Shown here: piece after piece, positions 1 through 9,438 of the stretch
How the letters are laid out: the number at the start of each line of letters is the position of its first letter
How positions within the stretch are numbered: position 1 is the stretch's first letter
Source of the DNA: Flavobacteriales bacterium
GTDB taxonomy: Bacteria > Bacteroidota > Bacteroidia > Flavobacteriales_F > PHOS-HE28
NCBI GenBank assembly: GCA_016704485.1
Contig: JADJAA010000001.1
Location: 1,364,001-1,428,000 of the forward strand
Direction of reading: 5' to 3'
DNA: 64,000 bases
Translations under genes and position numbers: made by a program
Notes under the pieces: generated by a model
What the model was told of the DNA's origin: nothing
The model's database searches: none
The model's input: the letters and a program-made list of their open reading frames with translations, nothing else

Positions 1-163
1 CAGTGTAATGCTCGGTTATTGGCACAAGCAGACCTTTCAGTTCGGCTACTCATACGATATGATCACGTCCAACTTACAGAACTACAGCACCGGTTCACAC
101 GAAGTGATGCTTGCCATAACGATCGGGAAAACAAAGAAATCGGTGCCTGCAGGCGGTGAGTAA
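1..163 (+). CDS. PorP/SprF family outer-membrane protein, C-terminal fragment
   Basis: This is the last 53 residues of a gene whose start lies outside the window; the frame runs from base 2 to the TAA at 161-163. The visible tail has alternating aromatic/polar beta strands and ends with a GSHEVMLAI segment, the same place where the complete PorP/SprF protein at 8505-9434 has GTHELMLSY. Members of this family are outer-membrane beta-barrel components linked to type IX secretion, and SprF-like members are needed for export of particular adhesins. It is followed by a giant adhesin and another PorP/SprF gene, so an upstream adhesin-PorP pair is likely just outside the window. Only the tail is visible, so the call rests on the paralogue comparison. 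Confidence 0.75.
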   Translation, partial: SVMLGYWHKQTFQFGYSYDMITSNLQNYSTGSHEVMLAITIGKTKKSVPAGGE

Positions 164-394
164 TTCGTTCTTCGCGGTTGGATCTAGTTGAATTCACGAG
201 TGCCCAGGAAGGCATTTTGTGCCACCTAATGTTGACCTCGAGCATGGTGAATAGCCGTGTAAATACGGGAGTTTGTGGGGTTATTAGTTAGGGAGGCCGT
301 GCTTCTTTTGTCATTCGTCGGTCGATTTGGGTCATTCGTCGCCAATTTCCTTTGATAATTGCAAGCCTAAAGGGTCCAAATGATCTATTAGCGC

Positions 395-402
395 TACCTT
401 TG
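395..402 (+). promoter_or_regulatory. Bacteroidota-type -7 element before the giant adhesin
   Basis: TACCTTTG matches the Bacteroidota -7 consensus TAnnTTTG and lies 30 bp before the GTG start at 433. A clear TTG -33 element at the expected distance is not seen, so this is a moderate call. The rest of the 164-432 gap holds no ORF or RNA that I can recognise. Confidence 0.4.
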
Positions 403-432
403 GCTTCCCTTTTCTGGATTGAATAATTCACG

Positions 433-3400
433 GTGACTGCGATTCTACTGAATACCATTTTTAAACGGTTGTCCCTGCGGTGTTCGTTAGGGCTTTTGAT
501 GGCTTGTGGAGTTTCTGGAAGTATTGCCCAAGTCTTCGTTGCTTCCGACGGTCTTGTGATAAACTCCTGTTCAGGTACGTTCTATGATTCTGGTGGAGCG
601 GCCGGTAACTACGGTAATTCTGAAACGTTCACCGTTGTGCTATGCCCCACAGGAGGCTCGGGCGCTGGTCCTGCTTCATCGGTCACGTTCACACAATTCG
701 CGGTTCAGCCTTTAGCGGGTAGCGATATACTGGTAGTGTATAACGGAGCAACCACCGCGGCTCCGATCCTAGCGACGGGTAGCTCTACCAATGATCTTAC
801 AGGTCAATCGTTTCTAGCTACCGGAGCAACGGGTTGTCTAACCTTCCAGTGGACCAGCAATGCCACAGTAGTTGCTTCAGGGTGGGCCGCCACGATCATC
901 ACAGGACCGGAAGCCGGTGTTAGTGGATCGCGTACCGTCTGTGATAATGGATCAGCGTTCAATTTGATCACGCTGCTTACCGGTAGCCCTGACCCCGGCG
1001 GAGCTTGGACAGGCCCCAATGGTCTTCCGGTTGCTGCTACATTCACGCCAGGTAGTTCCGCTTCTGGCATCTACACCTATACCGTACTTGGCACACCACC
1101 ATGTGCCGCAGCTTCGGCCACTGCAACCATAACACAAGTTGTAGCGCCAAACGCTGGTACAAGTGATGCAGCGACCATTTGCAGCAGTGATGCGCCGTTT
1201 CCAATGCGCCCACTTTTAGGCGGAACGCCTGCAGCGACAGGGTCATGGACCGGTCCAGTTAGTGGAGTTGCACATGCAGCGACTTATACTCCTGCAACGG
1301 ATATTAGTGGTGTGTATACGTATACGGTTTTAGGAACAGCACCTTGCCTGGATGCAACAGCAACGCTTACAATTACTGAAAGGCAAGCACCCAATGCTGG
1401 GACCAACGGAACCAGAACGGTATGTAGCACCGATGGAAATTTTCAGCTCAGCACAAGTTTGGGAGGAACTCCGGACGCAGGAGGTACATGGACCACACAA
1501 GGTGGTGGGGCATTTTCAGGTACATTCATTCCAGGTACAAGTTCGGCAGGTGTGTACACCTATACGGTTGCAGGTCTCGCGCCATGCGCGAATGCAATTG
1601 CCACGGTTACGGTAACAGTGAATGATCCACCAAATGCGGGTAGTAACGCGCAGGTTATAAAGTGTTCGAACGCATCGAACTTCTCATTGTTCGATTCACT
1701 CGGTGGAACACCCGCTGCGGGAGGCACGTGGGTTGGCCCCACTGGTCTGGCCCATCCTGTAACATATAATATGGCCACCGATGTGCCCGGTGCATACACA
1801 TATACTGTGGCTGGTGCAGCACCATGTGCCAGTGCTTCCGCAGTGGTTACGGTTTCCATTGTTCAACAACCTGTTGCAGGAAATAACGGAACGTTCACAA
1901 CCTGTTCAAATGGTCCATCATTCGGTCTCTTTGCATTGCTCGGTGGCTCACCGAATGCTACTGGATCATGGACGACGCCGGCTAGTGCTCCGCATTCAGG
2001 CACATTCGCTCCAGGAACTGACGTCGCTGGTGCGTATACGTACACCGTTGTTGGCACTGCTCCCTGTGCAAATGCTACGGCAACGGTTACGATCACGGTT
2101 GTATCTCCACCCAATGCAGGAACGAACGGCACGATAACGATCTGTAGTGATGCAAGCAATGTGAATTTGTTTACACTGCTCGGTGGTTCTCCGGCAATAA
2201 CGGGCACATGGACCAGACCCGATGGTACTGCGCATAATGGGACATATATCCCGGCAACGCAACCAGGTGGCAGCTACACGTATACGGTTGTAGGTACATC
2301 ACCATGCGCGAGTGCCTCTTCTGTTGTGCAAGTGAACAGGGTGCTTGCACCGAATGCAGGGATCAATGGATCGATCACGGTCTGTAGCACCAATGGACCG
2401 TTCAACTTGATCACGGCTTTGGGTGGCACACCGAATGGAAGCGGTACTTGGCTCGGTCCGTCAATGACGACTGTGCTTGAAATGTTCACCCCAGGAACAA
2501 GTACACCGGGAACGTACACATACGTTGTACAGGGTACTTCACCATGTGTAAATGATACGGCATTCGCAACGGTGAACGTTATCGCTGCACCAAATGCAGG
2601 AAACAATGCAACAATCACAGTGTGTAGTAGCGCTGCGCAATTCGCATTGATCACGGCTTTGGGAGGAACACCACAGGCGGGTGGATCATGGACGAGACCG
2701 GATGGTACGGCTTTGCCCAGTGGCAATTACCAACCGGGCATCTCGCAAGTAGGTGGATACACATACACCGTTGCAGGGACAACACCTTGCCTTTCTGCCT
2801 CGGCCGTTCTGGTAGTGAACGAGAATAGACAGCCCGTTGCTGGAACCAGTGCCGCATTTCAACGCTGTTCAACGGATGGTCCTGTTCAGCTATTCACGAT
2901 CCTCGGCGGCACACCGGATGCGGGTGGCGTATGGACCGGACCCGGCGGCGCGAGTACGGGCGTCTTCATTCCTGGTACAAGTATGCCCGGTATATACACT
3001 TATACCGTGACTGGCGTTGCACCGTGTACCAACGCAACAGCAACAGTCACCGCAACTGTGAACCAAGGTCCGGATGCAGGATCGAATGGAACCGCTACGG
3101 TTTGTGCGGACCTTGCTTCCATTGACCTATTTCCCTTATTGGGTGGCACACCAGATGTCGGCGGAACATGGGTAGCAACGAATTCAACCGGACACCTCAC
3201 TGGTTCAACATTTACACCGCCTGGGCTCCCTCCAGGAACATACGATTTTACGTACACCGTCGACGGGATCGGGTTGTGTGCTGCAGATGTATCCACGGTT
3301 CAGGTGATCATTGTACCTGCACTTAATGCGGGCACGAACGGGGCGCTCAATGTATGTAGAACGAATGCATCCGTGGATCTATTTACAGGGCTTACAGGTT

Positions 3401-6400
3401 CACCACAGACTGGCGGAACATGGGCGGACCTCTCTGCAACCGGAGCACTGAGCGGTCAGATCTTCAATGCGACCATGGTTACTGCTGGAACCTATACGTT
3501 CAATTATACATTGGCCGGAACACCTTCCTGTGCTGCTTCAAGCGCCCAAGTTTCCGTAACGGTGAATAGTGCGCCGAACGCGGGTCAGAATGGATCTACG
3601 ACCACATGCAGCAACAGTGCTGCATTCAACATGTTACCCTTTTTGGGTGGATCCCCTCAGGGTGGCGGTGATTGGTTCAGAGGTGCTGTAGCACACGGTG
3701 CATCGTACGATCCCGCAGTGGATATATCAGGCACATTCACGTATCGTGTACTAGGTGCCGGACCTTGCGCAAATGCTACAGCTACACTTACTGTTACGGA
3801 GGTAATTGCGCCAAATGCTGGCACTTCCGCAAACACTTCAGTGTGCTCGAACAGTACGCAATTCAACATGACCTCCCGATTGGGTGGTACGCCGCAAGCA
3901 GGGACGTGGTCCTTCAATAGCCAACCACACGGGCCTTTGTTCATCCCCGGTGTGGATCCGCAAGGCGTATATATCTTCACTGTGGTGGGTCAAACGCCTT
4001 GTGCAAATGCAACATCCAGCCTTTCGGTGTCCGTTGAAACAGCGGCTTCTGCGGGGGCGAACGGAACCAGCACAGTTTGTAGTAATAATTCTGTATTCCT
4101 GTTGATCAGCGTTCTGGTCGGAGCGCAACCAGGAGGCACGTGGGTCGGACCGGATGCGCTGCCTCATGATGGGGTCTATACTCCCGGGACCAGCATGCCC
4201 GGAGCGTATGTGTACACGGTCACTGGCGATCCACCATGTCTGAACAGTTCGGCTACGGCAACCATCATTGAGAATCGCAGACCGGTTGCGGGTACCAATG
4301 GCTCGTTGAATATTTGTTCGAACGGTGGAAGTGTTCAATTGATCACTGGATTGAACGGTACGCCGGATGCTTCGGGGTCTTGGACCGGTCCTGGCGCAAG
4401 TGCAAGCAATGGCGTTTTTGTACCGGGTACTTCTACTGTAGGTACCTATACATACAGGGTTGTAGGAGCGGCACCATGCACCATTGATAGTTCACAAGTA
4501 GTTGTGACATTGGCAGCGCCACCAAATGCAGGTGGCTCTAATTCCATATTCGTGTGTAACCCATCACAAGGGTTCAACATGATCACGCGGTTGACCGGTA
4601 CGCCAGCTGCAGGAGGTGTTTGGACAGGGCCTGCACCTTCAACAAATACCATGGATGGCTTTTTCATTCCTGGTAATACGCCTCCTGGTACGTATACATA
4701 CACCGTTCCTGGAACAGGTACTTGTCCGAATACGTCGTCCACGTTGACGATCGGCGTTAATCCAGCGTCCAATGCAGGAGAAAATGGAAATGCTACGTTA
4801 TGCAGCACTGGAGGTCTCACCCCACTATTCCCTTATCTAGGTCCATCGGCACAAACAGGTGGGGGTTGGAACTATAGACCGACACATGCTTCCCACCCCG
4901 GTGTTTTTAATACGGCATCCGATCCTGTAGGGGTCTATGTCTACACAGTGTTGGGATTGCCTGGTTGTCCCAGCGACTCCAATATCGTGAACGTTGCCGT
5001 GAACATAGCTCCCAATGCAGGCAGTGGAAATGCGCTGATCACCATCTGTGATGATGATGATCCGATCAATATGTTCACCCTGCTTATTGGCGCAACACCT
5101 AATCCAATTTCTTATTGGGTGAGTGCATCTGGTGCGTCTCATAGTAATTTCTATCTACCCGGTGTGGATACAGCCGGTGTCTTTGTCTATACATCTACAG
5201 GGGTGGCTCCTTGCCCAAATGCAACTGCAGAGGTCAACGTCATCGAACAGCACGCACCCGATGCGGGAAGCAATGGAGCACGTCAAGTGTGTAGCAGCGA
5301 TCCTGAATTCCCGCTATTCGATGTGCTCAGTGGTAGTCCGGAGACCGGCGGAGATTGGTACGACCCAGATGGCGTCCAAGTAGGAGATAATTACACGCCT
5401 GGGTATTCACAACCGGGGATCTACAAGTACAAGATCATGGCAACTGCCCCGTGTTCTGCTGATAGCGCAACGGTGAATATCATTGAAACGCCAGAGTCCA
5501 ATGCTGGTATCAATACGGTAGCGCCATTGTGTTCGTCGGATGGGGTAATTGCATTGATCGATCTGCTTGGAGGTAACCCGGATACCGATGGATCCTGGAC
5601 CTTGAACAATAACGCTATCGGTCCCAACCTCGGCACGGATACGGCAGCAAACGGCGCGTACACCTATACTGTGTTAGGAGACGGTCCTTGTGATGATAAG
5701 ACCGCTCAGGTCCAGATAACGATCTCACAAGCACCGAATGCAGGGAGCGATGCGCAGATCACCACATGTGTGGGTGCTGGCTCGGTAAACCTGCTCGCTG
5801 CGCTAGGCACCTCGGTTACGGTCGGTGGCACATGGACGAATGTGAATAGCGCTGGTGTTGTTTCACCAACAGGCCAACTCAACATATCAGGAGTCACACC
5901 TGGAACCTACAACTATATCTACACATTGACCGGTGCAGGTTCTTGCGGTAATGCCAGTTCGACCGTTATGGTTACCGTGACCAATGCGCTGAATGCAGGT
6001 AATAATTCAGACGTAACGGTCTGTGAAACACAATCTCAAGTTGTGTTATTTGATCTATTGACCGGTAACCCGCAAGGTGGCGGAACATGGCAGGATCTGG
6101 GTGGTAGTGGTGCATTGATCGGCGGAACGGTTTTCGATGCAACTGCTGTTCCTGTTGGATCATCGTGGATGTTCAAATACCTTTTGTCCAGTTCGGCTAC
6201 TTGTCCAGCGGATTCGGCAATAGTAACTGTTAACGTAGTGGATGCTCCTTTCGCAGGAGCAAATGGCGGTACTACGGTATGCTCTTCAAGTGCATCCTTC
6301 AATTTGATCATTCAGCTCAATTCGAACCCTGATGCAGGTGGGTCCTGGTTCAATAATGTGTGGGCTCCGCATCCAGCTACGTTCAACCCTGGAAGTGAAC

Positions 6401-8508
6401 CGACCGGTACTTTTCATTATGTCGTAGCAGCCATAGCGGGTTGCCCTGCGGATACTGCGACTACGGTCATCACGGTTAGGCCCGCGGCAATTGCGGGAAT
6501 TGCGAGCCAGAACTACGCAACGTGTTCAAATGATGGTGTTACTGTTTTGTTCGACCTACTCGGGCCTACTGCACAGACCGGTGGTTCATGGACCTTCAAC
6601 GGAAACCCGCATGTAGGGAATGGTATCTATACACCGGCCATTGATGCACCGGGTACATATACGTATACAGTTACGGCACAAGCGCCCTGTGCACCTGCAA
6701 CCGCCAACATCATCGTTGCTGAACCAATTGCTCCGAACACGGGGTGTGATGGGGCTGGAACGCTTTGCTCCAGCGGAAATACAATAAACCTTTTCACGCT
6801 GCTTGGTTGTGGCCCACAGACGGGTGGTGTATGGAAGGATCCGGATGGAAATATCCATACAGCATCATTTGACCCAAGTAACGATGCCGCTGGTTCATAT
6901 ACCTACTTGATAACCGGCTCGTCACCATGTGAGTCCGATTCTTCAGTAGTGGTGATGACCGTGGTGGTGGGGGGAAATGCCGGAGTACCAACAACGCTCA
7001 ATGTTTGCACTGGTATTGATTCATTGAACGTGTTCGCTGCACTTGGCCCGAACGCTGCACCAGGTGGTTCGTGGACTGATGTGAATAGTTCCGGTGCGTT
7101 GGCTGGTAATGTGTTCGACCCATCAAGCGCGGGAGTTGGGACATGGATATTGCGGTATTCGTTCGCGGCGAACCCACCTTGTTCGGCGGCCTCCAGCGAT
7201 GTCACTGTTGTAGTTGGTCTGGGTTCTAACCCGGGCACGGATAGTTCCGCCGTGGTTTGCGGGTCCGATGCACAATACATTTTGTTCAATGCGCTTGGCG
7301 GGAATCCTGATGGTGGTGGTGTTTGGTCATCTCCTGCTGGTTCTATTGCACTTGTCGATTCGGTAACAGGAGCATTGAACGCTACGTTGATCTTGCCAGG
7401 TAACACGGAAACATTCGTTTATAGTACGTCTGATGCCCAATGTGGGAACCAGTTCGCCACGGTAACGGTTACGACTTCCTCGTTTCCGAACGCTGGTATT
7501 GGCGGTTCCGTTCAATATTGTACAACAGCTGCGCCTTTCGATCTGTTTTCTGAGCTTGGCGGAACGCCTGAGTTGAATGGTACTTGGACAGGCCCTCAGC
7601 CTGGTTTCAATGGAACATTTGATCCGAGTACTGATCCTGCTGGTAACTATTCGTATATCATACCAGGAAACAATATCTGTCCAGATGGAGTAGCTACGCT
7701 TGCATTGTTCAGCAATTCTCCTGCGGACCCCGGTCAGGATGCATCCGTATTGGTTTGTGATACGACGGATTCCCTTGGATTGCTTCCATTGCTGAGTGGT
7801 ACACCTCAGGCCACTGGTACATGGCAGGATCTCGATGGTACCGGTGAACTGGACGGTGGGAACTTGAATACCACGAACATCCAGCCAGGTAATTACGATT
7901 TCTTGTATACGATCAACGTTCCCGGTTGCGGCCCTTATAGCTCAACGTTGAGCGTGGATGTTGTTTCCAGCCCGCGGATCGATACGGCCATCACGATCTG
8001 CAATTTGGTGGATCGCACCTATACCGTGCTCTTCAATATCCTAGGTGGAGACACGGGATCTTATGTTGTGAGCGGAGCTGAAGGTTCAATAGACCCTGCG
8101 CAGAACTATGCGTTCACCAGTACACCTGTTGTTACAAGCGCTGACTTCGAAGCATTCATTACCGATGCCTATGGATGCGGATCTTACCGTATTGTCGCAT
8201 CATCACCGTGTGATTTCGTTACGGAGATCTTTATTCCAGAGACCTTCTCTCCCAATGGAGATGGTATAAATGAAACGTTGATCATTCCCGGAATTGAAGG
8301 ATTCCCGAAAAACAGCATTAGCATCTTCAATCGTTGGGGTGCCAAAGTGTTCGATGCAGTCGGATATGATAACGTAAAAGTTCTTTGGAACGGCACCTCG
8401 AACGGAGCGATCATGGGAGAACTTGCACCGACAGGTACTTACTTCTATGTGCTGGATCTTGGTACCAGCAAAGCGCCTTTCACCGGATACATCTACTTGA
8501 ACAGATGA
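433..8508 (+). CDS. Giant repeat adhesin with CUB-like N-terminus and T9SS type B sorting domain
   Basis: A 2691-residue secreted surface protein. The GTG start is followed by a basic stretch and a hydrophobic signal peptide ending near AQVF (about residue 33). Residues about 33-155 resemble a CUB domain. Residues about 157-2510 hold roughly 29 tandem repeats of about 72-80 residues, each opening with a variant of NAGxNGxxTVCS and closing with a YTYTVxGxxPC strand. Residues 2600-2691 are a gliding-motility-associated type B sorting domain, with ETFSPNGDGINETL, a NRWG motif and an LNR end. Type B proteins such as SprB are exported through the T9SS and act as motile surface adhesins. The stop overlaps the start of the next PorP/SprF gene (ATGA), so this adhesin and its probable export partner are translationally coupled. 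The ligand is unknown. An ATG 23 codons in would remove most of the signal peptide, so the GTG is preferred. Confidence 0.9.
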   Translation: MTAILLNTIFKRLSLRCSLGLLMACGVSGSIAQVFVASDGLVINSCSGTFYDSGGAAGNYGNSETFTVVLCPTGGSGAGPASSVTFTQFAVQPLAGSDILVVYNGATTAAPILATGSSTNDLTGQSFLATGATGCLTFQWTSNATVVASGWAATIITGPEAGVSGSRTVCDNGSAFNLITLLTGSPDPGGAWTGPNGLPVAATFTPGSSASGIYTYTVLGTPPCAAASATATITQVVAPNAGTSDAATICSSDAPFPMRPLLGGTPAATGSWTGPVSGVAHAATYTPATDISGVYTYTVLGTAPCLDATATLTITERQAPNAGTNGTRTVCSTDGNFQLSTSLGGTPDAGGTWTTQGGGAFSGTFIPGTSSAGVYTYTVAGLAPCANAIATVTVTVNDPPNAGSNAQVIKCSNASNFSLFDSLGGTPAAGGTWVGPTGLAHPVTYNMATDVPGAYTYTVAGAAPCASASAVVTVSIVQQPVAGNNGTFTTCSNGPSFGLFALLGGSPNATGSWTTPASAPHSGTFAPGTDVAGAYTYTVVGTAPCANATATVTITVVSPPNAGTNGTITICSDASNVNLFTLLGGSPAITGTWTRPDGTAHNGTYIPATQPGGSYTYTVVGTSPCASASSVVQVNRVLAPNAGINGSITVCSTNGPFNLITALGGTPNGSGTWLGPSMTTVLEMFTPGTSTPGTYTYVVQGTSPCVNDTAFATVNVIAAPNAGNNATITVCSSAAQFALITALGGTPQAGGSWTRPDGTALPSGNYQPGISQVGGYTYTVAGTTPCLSASAVLVVNENRQPVAGTSAAFQRCSTDGPVQLFTILGGTPDAGGVWTGPGGASTGVFIPGTSMPGIYTYTVTGVAPCTNATATVTATVNQGPDAGSNGTATVCADLASIDLFPLLGGTPDVGGTWVATNSTGHLTGSTFTPPGLPPGTYDFTYTVDGIGLCAADVSTVQVIIVPALNAGTNGALNVCRTNASVDLFTGLTGSPQTGGTWADLSATGALSGQIFNATMVTAGTYTFNYTLAGTPSCAASSAQVSVTVNSAPNAGQNGSTTTCSNSAAFNMLPFLGGSPQGGGDWFRGAVAHGASYDPAVDISGTFTYRVLGAGPCANATATLTVTEVIAPNAGTSANTSVCSNSTQFNMTSRLGGTPQAGTWSFNSQPHGPLFIPGVDPQGVYIFTVVGQTPCANATSSLSVSVETAASAGANGTSTVCSNNSVFLLISVLVGAQPGGTWVGPDALPHDGVYTPGTSMPGAYVYTVTGDPPCLNSSATATIIENRRPVAGTNGSLNICSNGGSVQLITGLNGTPDASGSWTGPGASASNGVFVPGTSTVGTYTYRVVGAAPCTIDSSQVVVTLAAPPNAGGSNSIFVCNPSQGFNMITRLTGTPAAGGVWTGPAPSTNTMDGFFIPGNTPPGTYTYTVPGTGTCPNTSSTLTIGVNPASNAGENGNATLCSTGGLTPLFPYLGPSAQTGGGWNYRPTHASHPGVFNTASDPVGVYVYTVLGLPGCPSDSNIVNVAVNIAPNAGSGNALITICDDDDPINMFTLLIGATPNPISYWVSASGASHSNFYLPGVDTAGVFVYTSTGVAPCPNATAEVNVIEQHAPDAGSNGARQVCSSDPEFPLFDVLSGSPETGGDWYDPDGVQVGDNYTPGYSQPGIYKYKIMATAPCSADSATVNIIETPESNAGINTVAPLCSSDGVIALIDLLGGNPDTDGSWTLNNNAIGPNLGTDTAANGAYTYTVLGDGPCDDKTAQVQITISQAPNAGSDAQITTCVGAGSVNLLAALGTSVTVGGTWTNVNSAGVVSPTGQLNISGVTPGTYNYIYTLTGAGSCGNASSTVMVTVTNALNAGNNSDVTVCETQSQVVLFDLLTGNPQGGGTWQDLGGSGALIGGTVFDATAVPVGSSWMFKYLLSSSATCPADSAIVTVNVVDAPFAGANGGTTVCSSSASFNLIIQLNSNPDAGGSWFNNVWAPHPATFNPGSEPTGTFHYVVAAIAGCPADTATTVITVRPAAIAGIASQNYATCSNDGVTVLFDLLGPTAQTGGSWTFNGNPHVGNGIYTPAIDAPGTYTYTVTAQAPCAPATANIIVAEPIAPNTGCDGAGTLCSSGNTINLFTLLGCGPQTGGVWKDPDGNIHTASFDPSNDAAGSYTYLITGSSPCESDSSVVVMTVVVGGNAGVPTTLNVCTGIDSLNVFAALGPNAAPGGSWTDVNSSGALAGNVFDPSSAGVGTWILRYSFAANPPCSAASSDVTVVVGLGSNPGTDSSAVVCGSDAQYILFNALGGNPDGGGVWSSPAGSIALVDSVTGALNATLILPGNTETFVYSTSDAQCGNQFATVTVTTSSFPNAGIGGSVQYCTTAAPFDLFSELGGTPELNGTWTGPQPGFNGTFDPSTDPAGNYSYIIPGNNICPDGVATLALFSNSPADPGQDASVLVCDTTDSLGLLPLLSGTPQATGTWQDLDGTGELDGGNLNTTNIQPGNYDFLYTINVPGCGPYSSTLSVDVVSSPRIDTAITICNLVDRTYTVLFNILGGDTGSYVVSGAEGSIDPAQNYAFTSTPVVTSADFEAFITDAYGCGSYRIVASSPCDFVTEIFIPETFSPNGDGINETLIIPGIEGFPKNSISIFNRWGAKVFDAVGYDNVKVLWNGTSNGAIMGELAPTGTYFYVLDLGTSKAPFTGYIYLNR
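907..7965 (+). repeat. Tandem coding repeats (about 29 copies) of the adhesin
   Basis: About 29 degenerate copies of a 72-80 codon unit. Each has a Cys just after the NAG motif and usually a second Cys in the terminal APC/SPC motif, followed by a strand such as ATATVTVT. Two subtypes are visible: a short one with a GTWTGP..H.GTFTPGTD core, and a longer one with a W.D(L/V)xxxGxLxGxxF core at copies 10, 11, 21, 22, 26 and 29. An Ig-like beta-sandwich with one intradomain disulfide is an inference from the strand pattern and Cys spacing. Confidence 0.85.
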
Positions 8509-9434
8509 TCCATCGCCGACATATCATCAAAGCGATCGGGATGATCTGCGCAATGGCACCACTGCCTTGTGTTGCTCAACAGGATCCCATGTACAGCCAG
8601 TACATGTTCAATACGTTGGCCTTCAACCCGGCCTATGCGGGCAGCGCCGATGTGTTTACGATCATGGCGCTCAGTCGCCATCAATGGGTCGGTTTCGAAG
8701 GAGCTCCGGCAACGCAGACCTTCGCATTGCACACACCATTGAAAAGTAAAAAGATCGCATTGGGATTCTCTGCCATCAATGATAAGATCGGACCAACGAA
8801 ACAGACCGGAGCTTATTTGGATCTTGCTTATCGCATACGGACCGGAGAAAAAACTCAGCTTGCCTTCGGACTTAAAGGCGGAGTTAATCTCTACAAAGCG
8901 GACCTAAGTTCGCTCTCCAGTGTTGATCCCGATCCAGCAAGTGTGAACATTTCCTCCACCATTCTCCCCAACTTCGGTTTTGGCCTTTTCTGGCATAGCC
9001 CCACATACTACATCGGACTTTCAGCACCTAAGTTGCTAACGAATTCTATCGATGCTGCAAGTGCAACGGCATTGGTCACATCCACCGAAGCACGCCATTA
9101 TTTCCTTATGGGAGGTTATGTCTTTGAATTGGATCGTGACCTGAAATTCAAACCGTCGGTTATGATGCGTGTGGTAGAGGGAGCACCGCTCTCTTTGGAC
9201 CTGAATGCTAATTTCCTGTTCCGCGAAAAGATCTGGTTCGGTGCCATGTACCGTGTAGGAAATTCATTCGGAGTGATGGGCCAATATCGTATTACGGATC
9301 AATTCCGAGCAGGTTATGCGTTCGATCTTACAACCACAAAGATCGGTGCATACAATGCCGGTACGCATGAGCTCATGTTGAGCTATGATCTGAAATTCGT
9401 GAACGGAAGAACCATATCGCCGCGCTATTTCTGA
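8505..9434 (+). CDS. PorP/SprF family type IX secretion outer-membrane protein
   Basis: A 309-residue protein with a signal peptide (basic MIHRRH, hydrophobic core, cut near VAQQ) followed by the family's DPMYSQYMFNTLAFNPAYAGS hallmark, shown here in part, then repeated amphipathic strands and a C-terminal THELMLSYDLKF. The start at 8505 overlaps the adhesin stop (ATGA), and the signal peptide begins there; an in-frame upstream ATG at 8385 lies inside the adhesin and is rejected. Family knowledge: PorP is a T9SS component, and SprF-like paralogues are needed for secretion of their cognate type B adhesin. The coupled context suggests this one serves the 2691-residue protein. The OmpA-like gene follows after 4 bp. 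Confidence 0.92.
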   Translation: MIHRRHIIKAIGMICAMAPLPCVAQQDPMYSQYMFNTLAFNPAYAGSADVFTIMALSRHQWVGFEGAPATQTFALHTPLKSKKIALGFSAINDKIGPTKQTGAYLDLAYRIRTGEKTQLAFGLKGGVNLYKADLSSLSSVDPDPASVNISSTILPNFGFGLFWHSPTYYIGLSAPKLLTNSIDAASATALVTSTEARHYFLMGGYVFELDRDLKFKPSVMMRVVEGAPLSLDLNANFLFREKIWFGAMYRVGNSFGVMGQYRITDQFRAGYAFDLTTTKIGAYNAGTHELMLSYDLKFVNGRTISPRYF

Positions 9435-9438
9435 ACCC

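Noticed and set aside
804..7515. Many long antisense and shifted ORFs inside the adhesin gene
   Set aside because: They arise from the repetitive GC-balanced codon pattern; none has a signal peptide, recognised domain or plausible start context, and the plus-strand frame is fully coherent.
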